Shown here piece after piece: positions 52,748-60,687 of a stretch of DNA of 64,000 bases. The notes under the pieces are model-generated. The model saw nothing but the letters and a program-made list of their open reading frames with translations, was not told the DNA's origin and did no database searches. The translations under genes and the position numbers were made by a program. The DNA is taken from the NCBI GenBank assembly GCA_947168655.1, contig CAMVMU010000004.1, positions 1 to 64,000 on the forward strand, read 5' to 3'. The stretch's first letter is position 1. Every line of letters begins with the position of its first letter. The DNA comes from an uncultured Oscillospiraceae bacterium (GTDB lineage Bacteria > Bacillota > Clostridia > Oscillospirales > Oscillospiraceae).

Positions 52748-54712
52748 ATGGAGCGCGAGAAATTCTATATCACCACACCCATCTACTATCCCTCCGACAA
52801 GCTGCACATCGGCCACACCTACTGCACCGTGGCCACCGACGCCATGGCCCGTTACAAGCGGCTCAAGGGCTGCGACGTCATGTTCCTCACCGGCACTGAC
52901 GAGCACGGCCAGAAGATCGAGACCAAGGCCAAGGAGGCAGGCGTCACCCCCCAGCAGTTTGTGGACAACATTGTGGAGGGCGAAAAGGGCGTCAAGGACC
53001 TGTGGAAGCTGATGAACATCTCCAACGACCGCTTCATCCGCACCACGGACAAGTATCACGAGGCAGCCGTGCAGCGCATCTTCAGGAAGATGTACGAAAA
53101 CGGCGACATCTACAAGGGTTCCTATCGGGGCAAATATTGCACCCCCTGCGAGAGCTTCTGGACCGAGAGCCAACTGGTGGACGGCAAATGCCCCGACTGC
53201 GGACGCCCCGTGCAGGACGCCGAGGAGGAGGCATATTTCTTCCGCCTGTCCAAATACGCCGACCGGGTCCGCCACCTGCTGGAGGACACAGACTTCCTGC
53301 AGCCCAGATCCCGCGTCAACGAAATGGTGAACAACTTCATCAAGCCGGGTCTGGAGGACCTGTGCGTCAGCCGTACCAGCTTCACCTGGGGCGTGCCGGT
53401 GGACTTTGACCCCGGCCACGTGGTCTACGTGTGGGTGGACGCCCTGTTCAACTATATGACCGCCCTGGGCTATGAGAATGACGCCCACGACGATCTTGCC
53501 AAATACTGGCCTGCCGACGTCCACATTGTGGGCAAGGAGATCGTGCGGTTCCACTCCATCATCTGGCCCGCCATGCTGATGAGCGTGGGCGAGCCCCTGC
53601 CCAAGCACGTCTACGGCCACGGCTGGCTGGTATTCAACGGCGGCAAGATGAGCAAGAGCCTGGGCAACGTAGTGGATCCCTACCTGCTGGCGGAGCGCTA
53701 CGGCGTAGACACCCTGCGCTTCTTCCTGCTGCGCACCTTCCCCTTCGGCTCCGACGGCAACTTCTCCAATGAGCTGCTGATCAACACCATCAACGTGGAT
53801 CTGGCCAACTGCCTGGGCAACCTGGTGAGCCGCACCACCGCCATGGTGGAGAAGTACTTTGGCGGCACCCTGCCCGCTGAGCGGGAGAACAGCGACTCCG
53901 ACTGCGAGCTGAAGACCGTGGCCGCCACTCTCCGGGACCGCTATGAATCGGAGATGGAAAAGCTGCAGTTCCAGAACGCGCTGGCGGAGATCTTCAAGGT
54001 GCTGGACCGCGCCAACAAGTATATCGACGAGACCGCCCCCTGGGTCCTTGCCAAGGACGAGGAAAAAAAGATCCGCCTGGCAACGGTGATGTATAACCTG
54101 CTGGAGACGGTGCGCATCTGCACCACGCTGCTCCAGCCCTTCATGCCCGAGAGCTGTGAGAAGCTCTTCGCAGCCATCGGCGCCTGCGACTGCTGCCGTA
54201 CCTGGGAAAAGGCCAACGTGTGGGGCAGCCTCCGCGCCGATGCCACCGTCACCCGCGGCGAGGCCCTGTTCCCCCGCATCGACGCGGAGAAGGAGCTCCA
54301 AGAGCTAGCCGCCATCCAGGAGGCCCAGAAGAAGGCCGCCCTGCCCGCCATGGAGGTGGAACCTCTGGCAGAGGAGAACGTGGATTTTGACACCTTCTGC
54401 AAGAGCGACATGCGTGCCGTGAAGATCAAGGCCTGCGAGGCGGTGAAGAAGAGCGACAAGCTGCTGAAGTTCACCCTGGACGACGGCACCGGCACCGACC
54501 GGATCATCCTCTCCGGCATCCACAAGTTTTATGAGCCGGAGCAGCTCATCGGCAAGACGGCGGTTGCCATCGTCAACCTGCCGCCCCGGAAGATGATGGG
54601 CATTCCCTCCTGCGGCATGCTGCTCTCCGCCGTCCACAAGGAGAAGGGCGAGGAGAAGCTGCACCTGCTGCTGGTGGACGATGCCATCCCCGCCGGTGCA
54701 AAGCTTGGGTGA
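52748..54712 (+). CDS. metG: Methionine--tRNA ligase
   Basis: MetRS charges initiator and elongator tRNA-Met. The 654-residue class I enzyme has the HIGH motif in SDKLHIGHTYCT, a zinc knuckle (CTPCESFW...CPDCGRP), KMSKS in GGKMSKSLGN, an anticodon-binding helical domain, and a C-terminal EMAP/Trbp111-like OB domain (about 545-654, DFDTFCKSDMRAVKIKACEAVKKSDKLL) that aids dimerisation and tRNA binding. The ATG at 52748 follows AAAAGGAGATCCCAT; the ORF-track extension runs back into the T-box terminator. Expression is set by the Met T-box. Confidence 0.96.
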   Translation: MEREKFYITTPIYYPSDKLHIGHTYCTVATDAMARYKRLKGCDVMFLTGTDEHGQKIETKAKEAGVTPQQFVDNIVEGEKGVKDLWKLMNISNDRFIRTTDKYHEAAVQRIFRKMYENGDIYKGSYRGKYCTPCESFWTESQLVDGKCPDCGRPVQDAEEEAYFFRLSKYADRVRHLLEDTDFLQPRSRVNEMVNNFIKPGLEDLCVSRTSFTWGVPVDFDPGHVVYVWVDALFNYMTALGYENDAHDDLAKYWPADVHIVGKEIVRFHSIIWPAMLMSVGEPLPKHVYGHGWLVFNGGKMSKSLGNVVDPYLLAERYGVDTLRFFLLRTFPFGSDGNFSNELLINTINVDLANCLGNLVSRTTAMVEKYFGGTLPAERENSDSDCELKTVAATLRDRYESEMEKLQFQNALAEIFKVLDRANKYIDETAPWVLAKDEEKKIRLATVMYNLLETVRICTTLLQPFMPESCEKLFAAIGACDCCRTWEKANVWGSLRADATVTRGEALFPRIDAEKELQELAAIQEAQKKAALPAMEVEPLAEENVDFDTFCKSDMRAVKIKACEAVKKSDKLLKFTLDDGTGTDRIILSGIHKFYEPEQLIGKTAVAIVNLPPRKMMGIPSCGMLLSAVHKEKGEEKLHLLLVDDAIPAGAKLG

Positions 54713-54716
54713 GACT

Positions 54717-55013
54717 ATGACAGAACTGACATTTCTGGTGACCTATACCGCCAAGCCTGGCCAGCGGGAGACCTTTCTCCGGGCCCTGGCCGCCCGCGGT
54801 CTGCCTGATACCATCCGGGCGGAGACAGGTTGTCTTCAATATGACTACTTTCTGTCCATCGAAAACGCCGATGAGATCCTGCTCATGGAGCGGTGGAGCA
54901 GCGCCGAGGCCCAGCAGACGCACCTCAGGCAGCCCCACATGGCCCAGGTGCGGGAGCTGAAGGAGCAGTACGTGGAAAACACCGCAGTGCGGAAGCTGGC
55001 GGAGGTGGAGTGA
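54717..55013 (+). CDS. Antibiotic biosynthesis monooxygenase (ABM/YgiN) family protein
   Basis: The 98-residue protein has the dimeric ferredoxin-like ABM fold pattern: TFLVTYTAKPGQRETFLRAL, ETGCLQYDYFLSIENADEILLMERWSSAEAQQTHLRQPHM. Despite the name, most such small proteins are quinol monooxygenases, heme-degrading or of unknown activity. It starts four bases after metG and shares its last base with the tatD start, so it belongs to the metG-tatD operon. The substrate is unknown. Confidence 0.85.
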   Translation: MTELTFLVTYTAKPGQRETFLRALAARGLPDTIRAETGCLQYDYFLSIENADEILLMERWSSAEAQQTHLRQPHMAQVRELKEQYVENTAVRKLAEVE

Positions 55014-55777
55014 TGCTCTTTGACACCCACGCCCACTACGACGACGAGGCCTTTGACGCCGACCGCCGGGAGCTGCTGGCATCCATGCCGTCTGAAAATG
55101 TGGGGCTGATCGTCAACCCCGGCTGTACGGTGGAGTCCTCCCGGACAGCGGTGGCGCTGGCGGCGGCATTTCCCCATGTCTACGCCGCCGTGGGCATCCA
55201 CCCGGAGAACTGCGGCGACTTTGTGCCTGAGCAGATGGACGAGATCCGCGCCCTGGCAAAGGAAAACAAGGTGGTAGCCATCGGGGAGATCGGACTGGAC
55301 TACTACTGGCCGGAGAACCCGCCCCGGGAGCTGCAGCAGCAGGTGCTGCGCGCCCACATGGCCCTGGCGCAGGAGCTGGGCCTGCCCGTCATCATCCATG
55401 ACCGGGAGGCCCACGCCGACACGTTGTCCATCGTGAAGGAGTTTCCGGCGGTGACAGGAGTGTTCCACTGCTTTTCCGGCAGCGTGGAGATGGCCCGGGA
55501 GCTGCTGAAAATGGGGTGGATGCTGTCCTTCAACGGCGCCATTACCTTCAAGAACGCCCGGAAAGCTCCTGAGGTTATTGGGGAGATCCCCATGGATCGC
55601 ATCATGATCGAGACGGACGCCCCCTACCTCACTCCGGTGCCTTTCCGCGGAAAGCGGAACGACAGCACCTACGTCAGCCTGGTGGCGGAGAAGATCGCCC
55701 AGATCAAGGGCCTCTCCCCGGACGAGGTGGAGCGGATCACCTGGGAAAACGGAAAACGATTCTTTGGCATTGCGTAA
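55013..55777 (+). CDS. tatD: TatD family metal-dependent deoxyribonuclease
   Basis: The 254-residue TIM-barrel hydrolase has the metal ligands of the family: HAH in FDTHAHYDDEAF (residues 4-15), GEIGLDYYW (Glu), IIHDREAH, GVFHCFSGS and IETDAPYLTP (Asp). TatD enzymes are 3'-5' nucleases with roles in DNA quality control. The metG-tatD order is frequent in Firmicutes, where rsmA and rnmV often follow; they do not here. The start overlaps the ABM stop by one base. A long hairpin follows. Confidence 0.94.
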   Translation: MLFDTHAHYDDEAFDADRRELLASMPSENVGLIVNPGCTVESSRTAVALAAAFPHVYAAVGIHPENCGDFVPEQMDEIRALAKENKVVAIGEIGLDYYWPENPPRELQQQVLRAHMALAQELGLPVIIHDREAHADTLSIVKEFPAVTGVFHCFSGSVEMARELLKMGWMLSFNGAITFKNARKAPEVIGEIPMDRIMIETDAPYLTPVPFRGKRNDSTYVSLVAEKIAQIKGLSPDEVERITWENGKRFFGIA

Positions 55778-55781
55778 AATA

Positions 55782-55826
55782 ACCGCCGGAGGGGGCGCTT
55801 CAAAGAGAAGCGCTTCCTCCGGCGGT
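55782..55826. terminator. Long hairpin after tatD
   Basis: ACCGCCGGAGG and GCGCTTC pair with GAAGCGC and CCTCCGGCGGT around an AAAGA loop, with two mismatched bases. The flanking bases are A/T-rich but without a clean T-tract, so termination efficiency is uncertain. It lies between convergent genes. Confidence 0.7.
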
Positions 55827-55881
55827 CAATTATTCATGTGAGAGCTGTCTGAGAAAAAGGCACCTGTTTCCGGTCAGCAGT

Positions 55882-56478
55882 TTATGGATTATGCGCCTGT
55901 TTCGAGTATGGGTTATCCATGCTTGCGTCAAACCCATCCAGCAGATAGTCTTTCGGTATGTAGCGCGAGTAATCCAGGTCCATAAAATAATTGCAGAAGA
56001 TTTGCTCGGCATAGACGATCCGGCCGGATCCGTCGGTCAGGGCATATACAAATCCGTAATACGCATCCGCGTTTATCGCAAGCAGCTCATAGGTGGTTTC
56101 TTCGCGGACGCTGTAATATCCAATATACTCCGTTGACGGATAACTTTTCAGCCGTTCCACTTCCGCGGCATATTCCTCGGCAGGGTAATCGACGACGAGA
56201 TACCCCAAATACTGGGCGTCCCACGGGTCATAGTAAACCATTTTATAGTCCGAAACCGCCATGGAGTCGGTGATCTTCTCCGGCCAAATGGTTTCGTCCA
56301 TGTCCCACTTGTGCCATTTGGGATCGGCCATCCGATCCGAAAAAGACATGCGTTCCGCGTAGCTTGAAATATCCTCATAAACCTCGACCCGGCCGACGCA
56401 TCCGGCCAGCAATACGCAGCATCCCATGGCAAGCAGAATAATAAAGAGAGCCGAGAACAACGAAAACCGATTCCTCAT
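55882..56478 (-). CDS. Putative lipoprotein of unknown function
   Basis: The 198-residue protein has a signal peptide with a lipobox: FIILLAMGCCVLLAGC, with Cys27 as the probable lipidation site. The mature part is rich in Tyr, Asp and Glu (SSYAERMSF, YYDPWDAQYLGYLVVDYP) and shows no enzyme motif I recognise. The codon mix and base composition are less GC-biased than in the neighbouring genes, which may point to recent acquisition. GGAGGGACACACG precedes the ATG. It lies downstream of the ABC permease with a 30-base gap and may be cotranscribed. Confidence 0.75.
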   Translation of the reverse strand: MRNRFSLFSALFIILLAMGCCVLLAGCVGRVEVYEDISSYAERMSFSDRMADPKWHKWDMDETIWPEKITDSMAVSDYKMVYYDPWDAQYLGYLVVDYPAEEYAAEVERLKSYPSTEYIGYYSVREETTYELLAINADAYYGFVYALTDGSGRIVYAEQIFCNYFMDLDYSRYIPKDYLLDGFDASMDNPYSKQAHNP

Positions 56479-56508
56479 CGTGTGTCCCTCCTTATCAGCG
56501 AATGACAG

Positions 56509-57309
56509 TTACTGCAGATTCAGCCGCTTTTTCAGCAGGAGCCGGGTGACGATGTAGAAGACCACGGCAAAGACCAGATTGAGGCCGATGCCGAGGAGCT
56601 GGGTCCCCAGGAGGTAGGAAGAGGGGATGACATCTGTGACGTCACCGAAGAACAGATCCTCGGAGAAGACGGCAATAAAGATGCTGAAGATAGACGAGAT
56701 GGTCCGCACGCCGGCGTTAAAGGCGAAGAAAAACACCACGGACAAGAGGATCTTGCGGTTTGCAAAGCCGTGGCCCAGGGAAATGGCGGCGTAAACCAGC
56801 AGGAAAAAGGACACGGAGGACACGAACATGTTGACGGCCATCAGGGGGAGATAGCTGGCGGGGAGCTCGCCCAGGATCTGAGAATAAAACATGGAGAGGT
56901 CGGACAGGACCTCGTTCCAGTCAAACAGACCCAGGCAGCCCAGGAACACGCCCAGCGCGGCGGCCAGAACGGTGACCACCGTCCATGTCATAGCAACGAT
57001 CAGCTTGGACCAGATCAGCTGGGGCACGGAGACCGGCAGGGTGAACATGAGGTAGCCCTCATCGGTCATGTAGTTCTTGTAGAAGCGGAACACCATCAGG
57101 CCGGCCGTCACCACAAAAGAGCCGATCAGGGTGATGGCAAAAATGGAGATGGACGTGACACGGAAGATCTCCAGCGCCACGTTTTCGTAGCGGTCGGCCA
57201 GGCGCATGAACACGTTGAACAGCAGCGCGGCGCCCACAACCAGCACGTAGATGGGCAGCATGATCCGCGCCGTGGCGCGGTACTCGTGCTTCAGCAGTTT
57301 AGACAGCAT
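56509..57309 (-). CDS. ABC transporter permease (ABC-2-like)
   Basis: The 266-residue membrane protein has about six hydrophobic segments (IMLPIYVLVVGAALLFNVFM, ITLIGSFVVTAGLMVF, VVTVLAAALGVFLGCL, SSVSFFLLVYAAISLGHG, NLVFAVVFYIVTRLLL). Start ATG 57309 (MLSKLLKHEYRATAR) overlaps the ATPase gene by 11 bases; the ORF-track start is further upstream. With the YtrA-type regulator and the ATPase it forms a three-gene unit resembling ytr/bcr-like operons that respond to cell-wall stress. The substrate is not predictable. Confidence 0.85.
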   Translation of the reverse strand: MLSKLLKHEYRATARIMLPIYVLVVGAALLFNVFMRLADRYENVALEIFRVTSISIFAITLIGSFVVTAGLMVFRFYKNYMTDEGYLMFTLPVSVPQLIWSKLIVAMTWTVVTVLAAALGVFLGCLGLFDWNEVLSDLSMFYSQILGELPASYLPLMAVNMFVSSVSFFLLVYAAISLGHGFANRKILLSVVFFFAFNAGVRTISSIFSIFIAVFSEDLFFGDVTDVIPSSYLLGTQLLGIGLNLVFAVVFYIVTRLLLKKRLNLQ

Positions 57310-58000
57310 AGCGGAACACCTCCCGGAACAGTTCGTCCACACTGCAGTTCTTCTCGGCGCGGATCTCGTCCACCGAGGACTGCAGCACCACGTGGCCCTT
57401 GTTGATGAAGATCACATCGTCCAGCACGTTCTCCACGTCGGCGATGAGATGAGTGGAGATCAGCACGGAGGCCTGCTCGTTGTAGTTGGAAATGATGGTG
57501 CGGATGATATAGTCCCGGGTGGCGGGATCCACACCGCCGATGGGCTCATCCAGCAGATACAGCCGTGCCTTGCGGCTCATCACCAGGATGAGCTGCACCT
57601 TTTCCCGGGTGCCCTTGCTCATCTGCTTGATGCGCAGATTGGGGCTGATCTCCAGCGCCGTCAGCATGTGCTCGGCGGCGGCGCGGTCAAAGTCGGGATA
57701 GAAGTCGCAGAAGAAGTCCAGCAGCTGCACTACGTTCATCCAGGTGGAGAGATACGTGCGCTCGGGCAGATAGGATACCAGCTTCTTTGTCTCCTGACCC
57801 GGCGCCATGCCGTCGATGGTCAGCGTGCCGGAGGTGGGCACCAGCAGCCCGTTGGCGATCTTGATGAGAGTCGTCTTTCCACTGCCGTTGGGGCCCAGCA
57901 GGCCCACGATGCGGCCGGGTTCAATCGTCAGATCCACGTGATCCAAAGCGGGGTTATTGCCGTAGTTTTTTGTCAACTGTTTGCATTCCAGAAGTGCCAT
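57299..58000 (-). CDS. ABC transporter ATP-binding protein
   Basis: The 233-residue ATPase has Walker A LGPNGSGKTTLIK near residue 34-46, a signature region SKGTREKVQLIL in place of the usual LSGGQ (KGTREK), Walker B RLYLLDEPIGGVDP and the His switch STHLIADVE. The SKGTREK-type signature is common in GntR-linked exporters. The start shares one base with the gntR stop, so translation is coupled. Confidence 0.93.
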   Translation of the reverse strand: MALLECKQLTKNYGNNPALDHVDLTIEPGRIVGLLGPNGSGKTTLIKIANGLLVPTSGTLTIDGMAPGQETKKLVSYLPERTYLSTWMNVVQLLDFFCDFYPDFDRAAAEHMLTALEISPNLRIKQMSKGTREKVQLILVMSRKARLYLLDEPIGGVDPATRDYIIRTIISNYNEQASVLISTHLIADVENVLDDVIFINKGHVVLQSSVDEIRAEKNCSVDELFREVFRYAV

Positions 58001-58371
58001 TAAGCATCCTCCTCCTTTTCGTCTTGTGTCAGAAGCTGCAGTGTCCGCTCCCGGTCATAGCCCAGGCGGGCCATGGAGGTCCAAAAAGCGTCCACCTGTC
58101 GCCGGGCCAGACGGCGTCTGGCGTCGTCGATGACTGCCTCGTCGTCCGTGACGAAGCGGCCGCTGGTGCGCTGGGAAAAGATCAGGCCGCCCTGCTCCAG
58201 CTCCGCCATGGCCCGCTGCATGGTGTTGGGATTGACTCCCGCCTCGGCTGCCAGTTCGCGTACCCCCGGCAGCCGCGCCCCCGGTGCAATCGTACCGGAC
58301 AAAATGGCCTGGGTCATCTGGGCTACCAGCTGGGTATAGATGGGCAGATCGGGCTGAAACGTCCATTCCAC
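58000..58371 (-). CDS. GntR family transcriptional regulator, YtrA type
   Basis: The 123-residue protein is a GntR winged helix (PIYTQLVAQMTQAILSGTIAPGARLPGVRELAAEAGVNPNTMQRAMAELEQGGLI). The short C-terminal helical dimerisation region is characteristic of the YtrA subgroup, with no ligand-binding domain. Such regulators usually repress their own ABC operon. A perfect inverted repeat just upstream (58396-58425) overlaps the predicted promoter and is a likely operator. AAGGAGTGAGCGGTT precedes the ATG. Confidence 0.92.
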   Translation of the reverse strand: MEWTFQPDLPIYTQLVAQMTQAILSGTIAPGARLPGVRELAAEAGVNPNTMQRAMAELEQGGLIFSQRTSGRFVTDDEAVIDDARRRLARRQVDAFWTSMARLGYDRERTLQLLTQDEKEEDA

Positions 58372-58395
58372 AACCGCTCACTCCTTTCTGTGTGA

Positions 58396-58425
58396 TTGTA
58401 TTAGGCAATTAGAACAATAATACAA
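58396..58425 (-). promoter_or_regulatory. Inverted-repeat operator overlapping the gntR-ABC promoter
   Basis: TTGTATTA and TAATACAA are perfect arms around 14 bases. On the minus strand the arms supply TTGTAT (-35) and TAATAC (-10) with a 16-base spacer, so binding would occlude the promoter. Confidence 0.6.
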
Positions 58426-58477
58426 CTGGCGGAAATTGTCAAGAGTTTTTTGATAATACTTGGAATCAACTGCAAGC

Positions 58478-58496
58478 TATCAACCGGTGGTTGATA
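58478..58496. promoter_or_regulatory. Inverted repeat upstream of the XRE gene
   Basis: TATCAACC-GGT-GGTTGATA has perfect 8-base arms. TATAAT at 58540-58545 downstream may be the -10 box of the XRE gene, though its -35 is poor. Confidence 0.45.
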
Positions 58497-58587
58497 TTTT
58501 TCCGATTATTCTCATGTGGTTTTTTCTGTGTAGGGGAATTATAATGCAATCGAACCGGTTCAAAGAACGCAAACAAGGAGAAAGACT

Positions 58588-59382
58588 ATGAATATCGGAG
58601 CAAAAATCAGATTTCTGCGTAAAGAGAAGAAAGTAACCCAGGAGGAACTGGCGGAATATCTGCACATCTCTTCCCAGGCAGTCAGCAAGTGGGAGACGGG
58701 GGCGTCCAGCCCCGACATCGACCTGCTGCCCAAGCTGGCCATCTTTTTCGGCACCTCTCTGGACCGCCTGCTGGATTTTGACCAGAGCCAGGTGGACGCG
58801 GCGGTGGAAGCGCTGGTGGCTGAAAGCGGAAGAGGCGGAAACGACCCCGCCGCATCCGAGGCGTTTCTGCGCAAGTCGCTGGAGAAGTACCCCAACAACG
58901 ACCTGCTGCTCACCTGCATTCTGGAGGATATGCAGGAACAGAACGCCGACAGGAGCCGCAGCGCTGAGATCATCGAGGTCGGCGAGCGCATCCTGGCCTG
59001 CACGAAGGACGATGAACTGAAAATTGACGTGCTGCGCATCATGGCGGAAACGTACCACGGCATGAGCGAACAGGCCATGGCCGAGTACTACCTGGCAAAG
59101 ATCCCCGGCCTGCACTTTTAGTACTACGAGATCGCCGCAGCCATCAAAGCCGGCAAAGACCGGCTGGAGAACGTGGAGAAAATGGAGGACCTGTGCATCG
59201 ACAAGCTGATCTGCGCCCTTTGGATGCGGCGGGAGGAGGCGGACACAGACGGACGCGCCGCCATCGATGCGCAGGCGCGGGAAATGTTCGCATTCTTCAA
59301 GTGCTATCCGGCGTATCAGAAAATCACGGAGATCATGGAGCGGTACTGGAACGACGGGACAATCATGACCATTTACCAATGA
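58588..59382 (+). pseudogene. XRE-family transcriptional regulator interrupted by an in-frame TAG
   Basis: Codons 1-177 encode an N-terminal HTH (IRFLRKEKKVTQEELAEYLHISSQAVSKWETGASSPDIDLLPKLAIFFGTSLDRLL, residues 8-64) and a helical TPR-like region. TAG at 59119-59121 stops it. The same frame then continues without a stop for 86 more residues (YYEIAAAIKAGKDRLENVEKMED... to MTIYQ) with matching composition and helical pattern, so the original protein was about 264 residues. A single nonsense mutation explains this. The N-terminal part might still bind DNA. CAAGGAGAAAGACT precedes the ATG. Confidence 0.78.
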
Positions 59383-59460
59383 CGGTCTTCGCCATAATCC
59401 CGCGTGAAACAGAAGATGAAACGAACAGCAAAATACAAAGACCGGGAGCGTAGGCAGACG

Positions 59461-59512
59461 AAAACCCCGGGACGATTTTCCTGTCCATGCAGGGAAATCG
59501 CCCCGGGGTTTT
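59461..59512. terminator. Strong bidirectional terminator
   Basis: AAAACCCCGGG-A-CGATTT and CCTG pair with CAGG, AAATCG and CCCGGGGTTTT around TCCATG. A- and T-tracts flank the stem, and it separates the XRE remnant from the convergent teichoic-acid-type genes. Confidence 0.9.
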
Positions 59513-59558
59513 GCTTAAGTGAATATAAAAAACGAACAGGGAAAAGGTGCGGCGCATC

Positions 59559-60677
59559 TCACCGGGACAGATCCATCAGCCGGATGATCTCCTCACAGCA
59601 GGAGTTCTCCGGCATGACCACGTTGCGGTTCACAAAGTCCATAAACGCCTGATCCACAACGGGTCCGGCTTCGATTGCCCGGAGGATCGGTTCGGGGGTC
59701 CGGGCCTTCATCAGGGGGATCCCGGTCTCATAATCCAGATTCAGCGCCCGTTTTTCCGAGTAGTGATCCCAGTCGTACATATAGAGAAAGACCGGGAGGC
59801 GGCACAGGCCGGCCTCGTAGATGATGCTGGAGTAATCGCTGATGACGTAATCGGCCACGGCCATGGCGTCGATCTGGTTCATATCGGCGGAAATGATCCG
59901 CGGGTCGCTGATCTGCATTTGGCTGACGCTGTGGGGCTTGTAGATTAGATTGAAGCGCTGGAAGTCCACCTGATCGATCAGAGAACGCACCGCGTCGCTG
60001 TCCTCCTGCGAAAAGCTCTTGCGGAAGGTGGGGCAGTAGAGGATGTTCTTCTTCGTCCCCAGAGCGGGGATCTTTTCGATCCATCTGCTGCGGATCCGTG
60101 CCATCTCCTCCTTGTCCAGCAGGATATCGGCGCGGGGCTGGGGAATCTGCAGGACCTTGTCCGGCGTTGTGCGGAAGCCCTCGATGTAGTCCTGCAGGTA
60201 GGAAAAGGAGGAGATCAGGATATAGGTGTAGTTGTAGTGCATCCGCATCAGCCTGGCAATGACCGGGTCGCTGCCCTCCTCCATGTCCAGCATGGCGTAT
60301 CCGAACTTTTTCATGCAGCCCATGGAGTGCCACATCTGAATGACGATCAGGGACTTTTTGTGGTTCAGTACGCTGATGGGGATGCAGTAGGAGTCCAGAA
60401 CGACCGCCTTTGCCGTGGCAATATGCACCATCTGCCGGAGAATATGGAAAAGATACGGGATGGGGTTGCCCAGCTTCTTTGCCAGGATCAGCACCCTGCA
60501 GTCCGGATACTCCCGCAGGATCCGGTCCTTCAGCAGGCGCATGTCAACCGACGGATGGTCGGACTGGCGGCTGATCATGACCACCTTTTTCTGCGTTGGC
60601 AGGAGCTTCATTGGCAGATACAGCAGCCGCATCCCCGCAATCGCCAGGCGAATGGCGAGATATTTCAATTTCTTCAT
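59559..60677 (-). CDS. CDP-glycerol glycerophosphotransferase family protein (TagB/TagF-like)
   Basis: The 372-residue peripheral membrane enzyme belongs to the family that transfers alditol-phosphate units from CDP-alditols to growing teichoic-acid-like chains. The conserved segments are VIQMWHSMGCMKKFGY near residue 112, ILYCPTFRKSF near 215, FNLIYKPHSVS (the KxH motif) near 245, ADYVISDYSSIIYEAG near 278, and PVFLYMYDWDHY. The basic, hydrophobic N-terminus (KKLKYLAIRLAIAGMRLLYL) probably docks on the membrane. It lies 10 bases after a second family member. Whether the unit is glycerol- or ribitol-phosphate cannot be told from this protein. Confidence 0.9.
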   Translation of the reverse strand: MKKLKYLAIRLAIAGMRLLYLPMKLLPTQKKVVMISRQSDHPSVDMRLLKDRILREYPDCRVLILAKKLGNPIPYLFHILRQMVHIATAKAVVLDSYCIPISVLNHKKSLIVIQMWHSMGCMKKFGYAMLDMEEGSDPVIARLMRMHYNYTYILISSFSYLQDYIEGFRTTPDKVLQIPQPRADILLDKEEMARIRSRWIEKIPALGTKKNILYCPTFRKSFSQEDSDAVRSLIDQVDFQRFNLIYKPHSVSQMQISDPRIISADMNQIDAMAVADYVISDYSSIIYEAGLCRLPVFLYMYDWDHYSEKRALNLDYETGIPLMKARTPEPILRAIEAGPVVDQAFMDFVNRNVVMPENSCCEEIIRLMDLSR

Positions 60678-60687
60678 GGCGTCCTTC

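Noticed and set aside
59119-59121. TAG read as pyrrolysine or by programmed read-through
   Set aside because: No pyl genes or recoding signal are seen; a simple nonsense mutation is more likely.
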